A stretch of DNA of 64,000 nt from positions 124,001-188,000 of the forward strand of contig NZ_JAGEOJ010000011.1 of NCBI RefSeq assembly GCF_017573505.1. The letters are read 5' to 3'. Positions 24,438 to 33,425 of this stretch are shown here, one piece after another. The notes under the pieces were generated by a model, which searched no databases, was not told the DNA's origin, and saw only the letters and a list, made by a program, of their open reading frames with translations. Made by a program: the position numbers and the translations under genes. How positions within the stretch are numbered: the stretch's first letter is position 1; each line of letters begins with the position of its first letter. Source of the stretch: Actinomadura barringtoniae (GTDB lineage Bacteria; Actinomycetota; Actinomycetes; Streptosporangiales; Streptosporangiaceae).

Positions 24438-25415
24438 TCACCGGGGTGTTGAACGCGGCTTGAGGCGGGTGGCCGGGAGGGCGGGTGCGGGGAGACGCTG
24501 CGGGGTGCCCTCATAGCCGTCGATCCGCCCGAACTGGTCGGACTCGGCCTCCCAGGCGTTCCGGAAGGCGACGATCTCCTCGTGGCCGCGGCCCACGAAG
24601 TTCCACCACATGACGAGCTCCTCGCCGAACGGCGGCCCGCCGAGCAGCAGCATCCGGGCGGGCTCGTCCGCCGGGTTGGCCAGCGTGAGGTCGGACGTCC
24701 CTGGCTCCCGGTAGCCGAGGTCGGCGGGGGCAAGGTCCGTGCCCGCCATCGTCACCGCGCCGCTGTCGAGGAGTACGCCGTGCTCGAACGAGGGATCGAC
24801 CTCCAGGGTGACCTCCGCCCTCGGCTGGAGGGTCAGCTCGGCGCCGAGCAGCGGTGTGAACGTCCGTACCGGCGAATCACTGCCGGCGAGCTCGCCGAGG
24901 AACACCCGGGCAGTCGCGCCGTCCAGCTCGACCAGCGGCGGGGCGTAGTGCTGGAAGTCGCGCGGGCCGTGGCGGGCGGCGTCCGGCAGCGCGACCCAGA
25001 GCTGGACCCCGTGCAGCGTCCGCTCCCGCTCGGTGGACACCTCGGAGTGGCAGATGCCCTGCCCGCTGGTCATGATGTTGAGCTCGCCCGGCCGGATCAG
25101 GGCGTGCGAGCCGAGGCTGTCGCGGTGTTCGACCTCCCCGGCGAACAGCCAGCTGACGGTCTGCAGCCCGGTGTGCGGATGCGGCGGAACGACCATGCCG
25201 CCGGTGTCGGTGATGTCGTCAGGACCGTAGTGGTCGGCGAAGCACCACGCGCCGATCAGCGACCGGGCGCGCTGGGGGAGCGTGCGCCGAACCCGCATGG
25301 CGCGGACACCGCCGAGCGGCACCTCCCGGGCCTTCAGCACCTCGACCGCGGGCCCCTCCGGGCCGTCGGGCTCACCGCACACCGTTTCGACAGGCTTGGC
25401 TTCGAGGTTGCTCAT
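24438..25415 (-). CDS. Pirin-family cupin protein
   Basis: 325 aa. The N-terminal cupin has the pirin metal-binding signature PPHPHTGLQTVSWLFAGEV (His pair) followed by HRDSLG and the later EVST glutamate. A second cupin is at the C-terminus. Pirins are iron-binding proteins; some have quercetinase activity and others modulate regulators. ATG 25415 is preceded by GAGGAG. It is convergent with the P450 gene. Confidence 0.9.
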   Translation of the reverse strand: MSNLEAKPVETVCGEPDGPEGPAVEVLKAREVPLGGVRAMRVRRTLPQRARSLIGAWCFADHYGPDDITDTGGMVVPPHPHTGLQTVSWLFAGEVEHRDSLGSHALIRPGELNIMTSGQGICHSEVSTERERTLHGVQLWVALPDAARHGPRDFQHYAPPLVELDGATARVFLGELAGSDSPVRTFTPLLGAELTLQPRAEVTLEVDPSFEHGVLLDSGAVTMAGTDLAPADLGYREPGTSDLTLANPADEPARMLLLGGPPFGEELVMWWNFVGRGHEEIVAFRNAWEAESDQFGRIDGYEGTPQRLPAPALPATRLKPRSTPR

Positions 25416-25506
25416 CGGGTTCTCCTCAATCTGCGCACGACGACTGTGCCGCTGCCATCAGACCAGGAGAAGGCCGTTCGGCCTAACAACCCGAGCCTCG
25501 GTGCGG

Positions 25507-26829
25507 TCAGCTGTTGCGGATTGCGGTGGCCAGGCGGTTGAGCGCCTCCACGTAGATCTCGGAGAACGTGGGGAAGGGCTGGATGGTGTCGCGGAGGACC
25601 GCCAGCGGGATCCGGGCGCGGATCGCCAGGGTCGCCTGCTGCAGCCACTCACCGGCCTCGGGGCCGAGCGCGTAGGCGCCGACGAGCCGTTCACCGTCGG
25701 ACAGGATCGTCAGGAAACCGGTGCCTCCGGCGCGCGAGTAGGCGGCGGCCTTGGCCACCTCCGAGACCGGGACCGTGGCGCTGTACCTGCCCTGGGCGGC
25801 GCCGACCGAGGCCGCCTGCGGGTCGGTGTAGACGACGTTCGGGACGGCGTCGTAATTGGCCTCGCGCACCTCGCCGAGGATGTTGGAGGCGACGACCTCG
25901 CCCTGGTACTTCCCGACGTGGGTGAGCAGGCGGACGCCGGTCGCGTCGCCGATCGCCCAGAGGCGTTCACCGGCCCGCAGCCGCTTGTCGACCGGGATCC
26001 CGTGCGCGTCCGCCCGTACGCCGACCGTCTCCAGGCCGAGCCCGGTCACGCGCGGCCTGCGCCCGGTGGCCACGAGCAGCCGTTCGCCGCGTGCCTCGCT
26101 GCCGTCCTCGAGCGCCAGAACGTAGTCGTCGCCCTCGAGGCGGGCGCCGGTCGCGTGGACTCCCGTGATCACCTCGATGCCGTCCGCCCGCAGCACCTCA
26201 CCGAGCGCCTCGCCCAGGGGAGCGGGCTCGCGGCCCAGCACCCTGGCGCCCGCGACGAGAACGACCTCGCCGCCCAGCCGCCGGACGATCTGCGCGATCT
26301 CGATGCCGACCGGCCCGGCGCCGAGGACGACCAGGCGCGCCGGGACGTCCTTCATACCGGTCGCGTCGCGGCTGGTCCAGACGCCGCCGAGCTCGCGCAG
26401 ACCCGGAACGTCGGGGATCACCGGATCCGAGCCCGTGGCCAGCACGACGTCCTGAGCGGTGTGCCGCACGCCGTCGACCTCGACGACGCCGGTGCCCGCG
26501 AGCTTGCCGGTGCCTCGCAGCAGAGCGACGTCCTTGCCCGCCAGCCAGCGTTCCTGCCCGGCATCGGAGTAGTCCGACACCATGTAGTCACGCCAGGCCA
26601 GCGCGGCCGCCACGTCGACCTGGGCATGGGCCGCCGCGTCGTTGGCGCCGTGCACCGCCTCCCCGGGGCGCAGCAGCGTCTTGGACGGGATGCACGCCCA
26701 GTAGGAGCACTCGCCCCCGACCAGATCGCGTTCGACCAGCGCCACCCGCAGCCCGCCGTCGGCCAGCGCGCCGACGCAGTGCTCGCCCGGCGAGCCACCG
26801 CCGACGACGATGACATCGAAGTCGGTCAT
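25507..26829 (-). CDS. Pyridine nucleotide-disulfide oxidoreductase (mercuric-reductase/LPD-like)
   Basis: 440 aa. It has an N-terminal FAD-binding GGGSPGEHC segment and an active disulfide in GGECSYWACIPSK (CxxxxC with a SYWA centre). An NAD(P)-binding GAGPVGIEIAQI (about 170) follows, with a C-terminal dimerisation domain. The dimer domain carries PFPTFSEIY where classical members have the His-Pro-Thr catalytic pair (HAHPT), so it is a divergent subgroup. It would catalyse NAD(P)H-dependent two-electron transfer to an unknown disulfide or quinone. ATG 26829 follows GGAGG. Confidence 0.88.
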   Translation of the reverse strand: MTDFDVIVVGGGSPGEHCVGALADGGLRVALVERDLVGGECSYWACIPSKTLLRPGEAVHGANDAAAHAQVDVAAALAWRDYMVSDYSDAGQERWLAGKDVALLRGTGKLAGTGVVEVDGVRHTAQDVVLATGSDPVIPDVPGLRELGGVWTSRDATGMKDVPARLVVLGAGPVGIEIAQIVRRLGGEVVLVAGARVLGREPAPLGEALGEVLRADGIEVITGVHATGARLEGDDYVLALEDGSEARGERLLVATGRRPRVTGLGLETVGVRADAHGIPVDKRLRAGERLWAIGDATGVRLLTHVGKYQGEVVASNILGEVREANYDAVPNVVYTDPQAASVGAAQGRYSATVPVSEVAKAAAYSRAGGTGFLTILSDGERLVGAYALGPEAGEWLQQATLAIRARIPLAVLRDTIQPFPTFSEIYVEALNRLATAIRNS

Positions 26830-27002
26830 GGGGACCTCCTCACGGTCGGCGACCTCACGGCCCGGCGACCTCGCGGCCAGGGACAGCGTCATCCTCACCC
26901 GAGGAACCGCAGATGAAAAGGGGTACTAGGTCCCATCGACCATGGCTCTTCACGAACCCTCTGATTACTGTCGGTAACCAGGGGCAGGAAGGAGCGGGTC
27001 GG

Positions 27003-27863
27003 ATGTGCCGGCTATTCGCCATGACCACTGGTGGACCGCGAGTGGAGACGTCGTTCTGGTTGCTGGAGTCGTCCAGCAGCCTCACCCGGCTCAGTCATCA
27101 GCAGCCCGACGGGACCGGCCTCGGCTGGTTCTCTCTGGGCGACGAGCCCGTACGGGACAGGGCGCCGGTCGCGGCGTTCGAGAACGACGACTTCGCCTCC
27201 GCGGCCAGGCATGTCATCTCCCACACGTTCGTCAGCCACATCCGGTACGCGACGACCGGCGCGCTCGACGTGCACAACACCCATCCGTTCGACATCAATG
27301 ACCGGCTCTTCGCGCACAACGGCCTCGTCCAGGGGCTGGACCTCATCGACTCGTGGCTGACCGACGTCGACCGCGCCCACGTCGAGGGCAGCACCGACTC
27401 CGAGCTCGTCTTCGCGTTCATCACCGCTCAGATCAAGCGGCACGGCGACACGACCACCGGACTGATCGAGGCCGTCCGGCGGCTGGGCGCACGGGTGCCG
27501 ATCTTCTCGCTGAACCTCGTCCTCGCCGAGCCCCGCAAGCTGTGGGCACTGCGCTATCCCGACAACCGCGAGCTGTGGGCGCTGTCGCCCGAGGGCGGCG
27601 GTTTCGGCTCCACCCGTTCACTCGGCACCGGCGACGTACGCCTTGAGGTGGGCCCGAAGGTGCCGGCCTATCTGGTGGCCAGCCAGCCGCTGGACGACGA
27701 CCCCGACTGGCGCCTGCTGGAACCGGGCGAACTCCTGATCGTGGACGGGCTGGAGGCCACGTCCCTGTTCCCGTTCGACGAGCCCGCCCGCACGCTGCGC
27801 CTCGAAGACTTGACCGGCGCGGACGGGGCGTTCGCCTTCCACCCCGAGGGAGTCGCATCGTGA
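27003..27863 (+). CDS. Class II glutamine amidotransferase
   Basis: 286 aa. Cys2 immediately after Met is the Ntn nucleophile (MCRLFAMTTGG). The conserved HIRYATTGALDVHNTHPF and LFAHNGLVQG segments form the glutaminase pocket. This stand-alone domain resembles EgtC/YafJ-type amidohydrolases and is not attached to a synthase. AAGGAG precedes ATG 27003. The stop overlaps the next gene (GTGA). Tight coupling to a PLP decarboxylase suggests that both act on one glutamyl- or amine-containing metabolite (inference). Confidence 0.88.
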   Translation: MCRLFAMTTGGPRVETSFWLLESSSSLTRLSHQQPDGTGLGWFSLGDEPVRDRAPVAAFENDDFASAARHVISHTFVSHIRYATTGALDVHNTHPFDINDRLFAHNGLVQGLDLIDSWLTDVDRAHVEGSTDSELVFAFITAQIKRHGDTTTGLIEAVRRLGARVPIFSLNLVLAEPRKLWALRYPDNRELWALSPEGGGFGSTRSLGTGDVRLEVGPKVPAYLVASQPLDDDPDWRLLEPGELLIVDGLEATSLFPFDEPARTLRLEDLTGADGAFAFHPEGVAS

Positions 27864-29446
27864 CCACCGAGCAGCTGATCCAGACCGACGGCCCGACCGG
27901 CGACCCGACCGACGCCGACTTCCAGATCAGCCCGGCCGGCATGACCCACAAGGCACGCCATGCCGCGCTGGACAAGCTGTCGGCCTACTACGACCGGCGT
28001 GCTCCCCGCGCCATGGGCTACCAGGTCCGCCAGGGCCTCTCCGAGGCGCAGACGCTCGGCCGGTTCCTGCGGCACCACATCAACAACGCGGGCGACCCGT
28101 TCGTGGACGGCCGCTTCACCGTCCACTCACGCTGGCTGGAACGCGCGGTCCTGGATTACTACGCCCGCCTCTGGCACGCCTCGATCCCCGCCGACCGGAG
28201 CAACGCCTCCGACGAGGACTACTGGGGCTACGTGCTGTCGATGGGCAGCACCGAGGGCAACCTCTACGCGCTCTGGAACGCCCGCGACTACCTCGACGGC
28301 AACGCCCTGGTGGGGGACCGCATCACGATCGGCGACGGCGAGGTCTCCCGAACGACCTACACCCGCGCCTCACACCCCGACGACGGCCCCAACGCCTACA
28401 CGCCGGTGGCGTTCTTCTCGCAGGACACCCACTACTCCCACCTCAAGGGCATGAACGTCCTGGACATCGCCGCGTTCTACGACATGGGCGCGGACCGCTA
28501 CCCGGGCGAGTGCCCCCTGACCTCCCCAGGGACGCAGACGGTCGCCGGCTGGCCGGTCGGTGTCCCCTCGACCGGCGGCGACGACGGCCCCGGAACGATC
28601 GACATCGACGCCCTGGCCGCGCTCGTCGATTTCTTCGCGGCCAAGGGCCACCCGATCCTGGTCTGCTTCAACGTGGGGAGCACGTTCAAGGGCGCCTGCG
28701 ACGACGTGGAAGGCGCCTGCGCGAGGCTCCGCCCCATCTTCGAGAAGCACGACCTCGTCCGCCGCAAGGTCCACTACGACCCCGCCGACCCGAACGTCTA
28801 CGACATCCGCGACGGCTACTGGATCCACGTGGACGCCGCGCTCGGCGGCGCGTACCTGCCCTATGTGGAGAAGGCCCACGACCTCGGGCAGCACCCCTGG
28901 CGGCCCCCGGTCTTCGACTTCCGCGTCCCCGAAGTCGCCTCGATCGTCACCAGCGGCCACAAGTACCCGGGCGCGCCGTTCCCCACGGGCGTCTACCTAT
29001 CCAAGATCGGCAGGCAGATCTCCCCGCCCAACGACCCGGCCGTCATCGCCTCCCCGGACACCACCTTCGCGGGCTCCCGCAGCGGCCTGGCGGCCATCGC
29101 CATGTGGAACCACCTGGCCCGCCGCTCGGAGGTCGACCACATCACCGAGATCGTCAGCGCCCTCCGCCTGGCCGACTACGCCGCCGACCGACTGCGCGAC
29201 CTGGGCCCCCACCTGGAGGTTGGTCACACCCCCAACTCCCTCAGCGTCTGGTTCCGCCAGCCCGCCGAACAGGTGGTGGACGCCTACTGCCTGGCCTGCG
29301 TCCCCCTCAATGTGAACGGCGTGCAGCGCGACTTCAGCCACATCTACCTGATGCCCCACGTCACCCAGCAAGTGATCGACGAGTTCGTGGCAGCCCTGAA
29401 GGCCGACGGCTACCCGGCCGGCGCTGCCGGCCGCAAATGTGTTTGA
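27860..29446 (+). CDS. Group II PLP-dependent decarboxylase (histidine/aromatic amino-acid type)
   Basis: 528 aa. The internal-aldimine Lys368 lies in TSGHKYPGAPFPTG. DAALGGAYLPYV carries the Asp that pairs with the pyridine nitrogen, and MGSTEGNLYALWNARDYL binds the phosphate. It most resembles histidine-decarboxylase-like group II enzymes, but the substrate is not predictable by eye. Compared with single-domain members it is about 100 residues longer, mostly an N-terminal arm. It is translationally coupled to the amidotransferase and followed after 34 bp by a kinase. Confidence 0.85.
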   Translation: MTTEQLIQTDGPTGDPTDADFQISPAGMTHKARHAALDKLSAYYDRRAPRAMGYQVRQGLSEAQTLGRFLRHHINNAGDPFVDGRFTVHSRWLERAVLDYYARLWHASIPADRSNASDEDYWGYVLSMGSTEGNLYALWNARDYLDGNALVGDRITIGDGEVSRTTYTRASHPDDGPNAYTPVAFFSQDTHYSHLKGMNVLDIAAFYDMGADRYPGECPLTSPGTQTVAGWPVGVPSTGGDDGPGTIDIDALAALVDFFAAKGHPILVCFNVGSTFKGACDDVEGACARLRPIFEKHDLVRRKVHYDPADPNVYDIRDGYWIHVDAALGGAYLPYVEKAHDLGQHPWRPPVFDFRVPEVASIVTSGHKYPGAPFPTGVYLSKIGRQISPPNDPAVIASPDTTFAGSRSGLAAIAMWNHLARRSEVDHITEIVSALRLADYAADRLRDLGPHLEVGHTPNSLSVWFRQPAEQVVDAYCLACVPLNVNGVQRDFSHIYLMPHVTQQVIDEFVAALKADGYPAGAAGRKCV

Positions 29447-29480
29447 CGTGCGCTTACCTTCGGCGATCGGATGATGCGTC

Positions 29481-30377
29481 ATGAGCGCGGGTCAGATGCA
29501 CGCCGACATGGTCCCGATCGATGAGGGTCTGGTGCGGCGATTGGTCGCCGCGCAGTTTCCGCAGTGGGCGGAGCTGGGTCTGGAACGGTTTCCCTCCGGC
29601 GGCACGGTGAACGCCATGTACCGGCTGGGCGAGGACATGGTCGTTCGCCTGCCGCTGGTGGAGGCCGGGGTCAAGGGCGTGTCGCTGGAGCAGGAGTGGC
29701 TGCCTCGCCTCGCGGGCCGACTGCCCACGGCCATTCCCGAAGTCCTCGGCGCCGGCGATCCCACCCACGAGTATCCGTTGCCGTGGTCGGTGTACCGGTG
29801 GCTGGAGGGCGAGAACCCCGAGGCCGGGGCGGTGCGAGACTCCAAGCTGGCTGAGGACCTGGCCGCGTTCGTGACGGTAATGCGGGGCATCGTCCTGCCG
29901 GGAGCGCCGAAGGCCTACCGAGGCGGCCCGCTCACTCTGCTGGACGCGTCGACCAGCGCGGCGATCGAAGAACTGCGCGGGATCCCGCAGGAAGGCATCG
30001 ACTGCGATGCCGTGGCCGCCGCTTGGGAGGACGCTCTCGCGGCCCCGGACTGGGACGGGCCGCCGGTGTGGCTGCACGCCGACCTGATGCCGGGCAACCT
30101 CCTCGTGGACGACGGCAGGCTGACCGGAGTGATCGACTTTGGATGCACGGGCATCGGCGATCCGGCCTGCGATCTGTTCCCGGCGTGGAATCTGCTGCCG
30201 ACCGATGCACGGGAAGTCTTCCGCCAAGCGCTCGGAGTGGACGACGCAACGTGGAGGCGCGGACGAGGGCGGACGCTGTCCCAGGCCCTGATCGCGCTGC
30301 CGTACTACCGCACGACCAACCCGGCCATGGCGCACAACGCCCGACACGTCATCCGGACGGTCCTGGAAGAGGGCTGA
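29481..30377 (+). CDS. Aminoglycoside phosphotransferase-family kinase
   Basis: 298 aa. The catalytic loop is WLHADLMPGNLLVDD (Brenner motif HxDxxxxN), followed by VIDFGCTGIGDPACDL (Mg-binding Asp). The N-lobe has GGTVNAMYRLGEDMVVRLP, with no clear P-loop Lys beyond the Arg in VVRLP. The family phosphorylates hydroxyls of small molecules; antibiotic resistance is one role among many. Its place after the amidotransferase and decarboxylase genes suggests a small-molecule pathway, though resistance cannot be excluded. Confidence 0.82.
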   Translation: MSAGQMHADMVPIDEGLVRRLVAAQFPQWAELGLERFPSGGTVNAMYRLGEDMVVRLPLVEAGVKGVSLEQEWLPRLAGRLPTAIPEVLGAGDPTHEYPLPWSVYRWLEGENPEAGAVRDSKLAEDLAAFVTVMRGIVLPGAPKAYRGGPLTLLDASTSAAIEELRGIPQEGIDCDAVAAAWEDALAAPDWDGPPVWLHADLMPGNLLVDDGRLTGVIDFGCTGIGDPACDLFPAWNLLPTDAREVFRQALGVDDATWRRGRGRTLSQALIALPYYRTTNPAMAHNARHVIRTVLEEG

Positions 30378-30499
30378 GGCATCCGAACTCATCCGGTACG
30401 GGTGATCTCCGCCGGGCGCTGACGGTCGAGGCTGTGCCCCATCGACCTCAAAGGTCGATCATCGTCGTTGCCGCCCGGTCAGAGAGGACAAGCCCACCC

Positions 30500-30592
30500 A
30501 TGAACGGCTGGCTCATGTGGGGACTCATTCTTCCCGTACTGCTCGTTGTCGCAGGCATCATCACGATACGGCGCCGGAACAACGGTCGCTGA
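30500..30592 (+). CDS. Very small single-pass membrane protein (30 aa)
   Basis: One hydrophobic helix (WGLILPVLLVVAGIITI) followed by a basic end (RRRNNGR). AGAGGA lies 11 bp before the ATG. Length and helix are typical of bacterial membrane miniproteins, but the evidence is only sequence character. Confidence 0.35.
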   Translation: MNGWLMWGLILPVLLVVAGIITIRRRNNGR

Positions 30593-30661
30593 CCCGCCGC
30601 GGGCTCCGGAGATCGCGAAAGGGCGGGTCTCGGTCATCCTGGGGATCGGCGGAGAGGAGCC

Positions 30662-31108
30662 GTGATGACCCTGACGATGAGCGTGGCCGAGCGGGAGGCG
30701 TTTCTCGCCGGCACGTACGTGGGCATCTTGAGCGTCGCGGACGAGGCGGGCCGGGCTCCGCTGGCGGTGCCCGTCTGGTACGCCTACGAGCCGGGCGGCG
30801 AGATCACCTTCATCACCGGCCGGGACAGCCGCAAGATGGCCCTGATCCGGGCGGCGGGACGGGTGAGCCTGGTGGTGCAGGAGGCCGCGCCGCCCTATTA
30901 CCGGTATGTCTCGGTGGAGGGGACCGTCGTGGCGTTCGAGGAGCCGGCCCGTCTGCAGGACCGCCGCGAGCTGGCCGAGCGCTACCTCGGCGCCCAGGAC
31001 GGCGCCCGGTACCTGGAGTCGAGGAAGGACGTCGCCGAGACGATGGTGCTGACGCGGGTGCGACCGGAGCGCTGGTACACCCGCGATTACGGCAAACAGT
31101 CCGGCTGA
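30662..31108 (+). CDS. PPOX/pyridoxamine-5'-phosphate-oxidase-fold flavoprotein
   Basis: 148 aa (GTG 30662; ATG 30665 equally possible behind GGAGAGGAG). The split-barrel fold is shown by GILSVADEAGRAPLAVPVWYAYEP, then EITFITGRDSRKMALIRAAGRVSLVVQE and YVSVEGTVVAF. Members bind FMN or F420 and reduce small molecules; mycobacterial relatives are F420-dependent. The cofactor cannot be fixed by sight. Confidence 0.82.
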   Translation: MMTLTMSVAEREAFLAGTYVGILSVADEAGRAPLAVPVWYAYEPGGEITFITGRDSRKMALIRAAGRVSLVVQEAAPPYYRYVSVEGTVVAFEEPARLQDRRELAERYLGAQDGARYLESRKDVAETMVLTRVRPERWYTRDYGKQSG

Positions 31109-31141
31109 CGATCCTGGTGGCTCAGCGTTCGAGGCCGGTGG

Positions 31142-32035
31142 TCACATCTGGCGGGCGAGGTTGCCGGCGGCTTCGACGGCCAGATCGATGGCTTGGATCG
31201 CCAGTGGTGACTGGGTGCGTTTGGCGTGCCAGTGCAGGTACATCTCGCGCGTGGGGGACGGCTGCAGAGGGTGGAGGCTGAGCTGGTCGTCGGACCAGGC
31301 GTCGCAGCCGTAGAGGGCGAGCCATGGCAGCACCGCCGAGCCGATGCCCGCGCGGACCATGGACAGGATGGTCTCGTGACCGGTGGTCCGGAACACGATC
31401 CGCGGCCGTGCACCTGCTCGGGCGAGTTCCCGTTCCAGCCAGGTCTGGTGGAACGTGAGAGGCCAGGCGACCATCGGGGCATCGTCGAGCAGCTTCGCCC
31501 GTACGGGACCATCGGGGTGGGCGCCGACGCCGGTCACCAGGAGGTACGGCTCGTCGAGCAGCTTGACGTGCTCGGTGTCGCCTTCGATCGGGCCGTCGTG
31601 GAACAGCAGGTCGAGGTCCCCAAGCTGCGGATCGTTTGCCTGGACGTCCGACAGCCTGATGTCGCAGCCGGGATGTTCGTCCAGCAGCCGGCGTATGACG
31701 TCCGGCAGGATCAGGTTGGTCACGCTCTGGAAGGTGCCGATGTCGATCCGGCCGTTGCCCGCCCTGAAACGATCGACGGCGTCGTTCAGGAGTTCGGCCT
31801 TGGTGAGCAGGTCGCGGCCGTGGGCCAGGACCACCTCGCCGAGGGGTGTGATCCGTACCGGCCTGGGACCGCCGGGCCGGTCGAAGACGGCGCCGCCGAC
31901 GGTCTTCTCCAGCGCGGCGATCTGCTGGCTCACCGACGACTGGGTGTAGCCGAGCCGTTCGGCCGCTCGCCCGAACGTTCCCTCCTCCGCGATGGCGGCC
32001 ATGGTCCTGAGGTGGCGCAGTTCGACATCGGTCAT
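31142..32035 (-). CDS. LysR-family transcriptional regulator
   Basis: 297 aa from ATG 32035 (ATG 32047 is an alternative). The N-terminal winged helix-turn-helix is clear: LRHLRTMAAIAEEGTFGRAA then RLGYTQSSVSQQIAALEK, residues about 5-45. An effector domain of the periplasmic-binding type follows. It is divergent from an MFS exporter gene, with repeated AT-rich dyads in the gap. Confidence 0.9.
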   Translation of the reverse strand: MTDVELRHLRTMAAIAEEGTFGRAAERLGYTQSSVSQQIAALEKTVGGAVFDRPGGPRPVRITPLGEVVLAHGRDLLTKAELLNDAVDRFRAGNGRIDIGTFQSVTNLILPDVIRRLLDEHPGCDIRLSDVQANDPQLGDLDLLFHDGPIEGDTEHVKLLDEPYLLVTGVGAHPDGPVRAKLLDDAPMVAWPLTFHQTWLERELARAGARPRIVFRTTGHETILSMVRAGIGSAVLPWLALYGCDAWSDDQLSLHPLQPSPTREMYLHWHAKRTQSPLAIQAIDLAVEAAGNLARQM

Positions 32036-32047
32036 GACATCGAGCAT

Positions 32048-32084
32048 AAGCGATAGCGATCGCTTTGATCGGAAACAATCGCTT
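32048..32084. promoter_or_regulatory. LysR operator candidates
   Basis: AAGCGAT (32048-32054), AGCG, ATCGCTT (32059-32065) form an interrupted palindrome, and ATCGCTT recurs at 32078-32084, 19 bp further. LysR regulators bind such tandem dyads upstream of divergent promoters. The last repeat is 35 bp before the MFS start. Confidence 0.6.
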
Positions 32085-32118
32085 TTCTTGATGGGCTTAC
32101 GTTCCTAGAGTCATCGAC

Positions 32119-33387
32119 ATGACGATCTACGGAACACCCACGGCGGCGGCCGGGCGCACGCGATCGGGCCTGCCGAACCTGGTCTGGGCCCTGGCGGCGA
32201 CGCATTTCGTGAGCCGCGCCGGCGGGGCCGTGCAGTCGTTCCTCGTGCTCTACCTGACGCAGGAGCAGCGGCTGACGCCGACGACCGCGGGCGCGGTGGT
32301 GGCGGCGGTCGGGGTCGGCGGCATCGGATCCCAGGTGCTCGGCGGCTGGCTGGGCGACCGGATCGGCCGGCGCCACACCATGCTGGCGGGGTTCCTGGGC
32401 ACCGCCGTGGCGATCGTCGCGCTCGGCTCGGCCACGACGTTGCCGGCGATCTGGGCGGCGGCGGTCGGCGTCGGGCTGATGGCGGACCTGTTCCGCCCGG
32501 CCGGGTCCGCCGCGGTGGCCGACCTCCCGCCAGGCCAGCGGGTCCGCGCCTTCGGGGTGCTGTTCTGGGCGACCAACCTCGGCTTCTCCGTCGCCACGGT
32601 CAGTGCCGGGGCGCTGGCCCGGAACGGGTACGGACTGTTGTTCTGGATCAACGCCGCGGCCTCGGTCCTCGCGGCGCTGATCGTGTGGCGCCGCGTTCCC
32701 GAGACCCTTCAGCCGGCATCGCGGCAGGCCAAGCGGGCGCTGCTGCCGGTGCTCCTGCGCGACCGGCTGATGCTCGCCATGGTGGTGATCCACGTCGGCT
32801 ACTTCACGCTGTTCCTGCAGATGTTCGCGACGCTGCCGCTCGTCATGGCGGCCGATGGTCACGGCCCCGCAGCGTACGGCACGCTACTGGCGCTGAACGG
32901 GATCTTGATCGTCGCGGGCCAGCCGCTGGCGGTACGGCTCCTCGCAGGCCGCGACCCCGGCACGGTGCTGGCCGCGTCGATGCTCCTGGTCGGCATCGGC
33001 GTCGCTTCGGTCCTCACCGTGCACAGTGACGCCGGCCGTGCCGCGTCGGTCGTGGTGTGGACGCTCGGCCAGATCGGCATCGCCGTCATGTTCGGCGCCA
33101 GCTTCGCCGGCCTCGCACCGGAAGGCCTGCGCGGCAGGTACATGGGCGTCGCCTCCGCCACCTGGAGTGTCGGCGCCATGCTCGGCCCGCTGGTCGGCAC
33201 CGTACTGCTCACCCATGCCGGACGAGGCGGCCTGGCGGTGGTCTCCGCGATCGCCGGGATCGCTCTCTTCGCCGGCCAGCAGGCGCTCGGCCCGGCGCTC
33301 CGCTGCCGAACCACCGCGCAGGACGGACGACGTCCATCCGTTCGCTGCGCATCGTCCCGCTCGAACCGGCTCGCGTACGCGAGCTGA
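32119..33387 (+). CDS. Major facilitator superfamily transporter
   Basis: 422 aa with about 12 helices. The loop between helices 2 and 3 carries GGWLGDRIGRRHTM, the MFS signature, and the second half repeats it weakly. The similarity in layout is to drug:H+ antiporters (DHA1-like). Divergent LysR control suggests an inducible exporter. The substrate is unknown. Confidence 0.87.
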   Translation: MTIYGTPTAAAGRTRSGLPNLVWALAATHFVSRAGGAVQSFLVLYLTQEQRLTPTTAGAVVAAVGVGGIGSQVLGGWLGDRIGRRHTMLAGFLGTAVAIVALGSATTLPAIWAAAVGVGLMADLFRPAGSAAVADLPPGQRVRAFGVLFWATNLGFSVATVSAGALARNGYGLLFWINAAASVLAALIVWRRVPETLQPASRQAKRALLPVLLRDRLMLAMVVIHVGYFTLFLQMFATLPLVMAADGHGPAAYGTLLALNGILIVAGQPLAVRLLAGRDPGTVLAASMLLVGIGVASVLTVHSDAGRAASVVVWTLGQIGIAVMFGASFAGLAPEGLRGRYMGVASATWSVGAMLGPLVGTVLLTHAGRGGLAVVSAIAGIALFAGQQALGPALRCRTTAQDGRRPSVRCASSRSNRLAYAS

Positions 33388-33425
33388 CGATCCACCACAC
33401 TGACACGAACGAGGGAGAGATCAAG

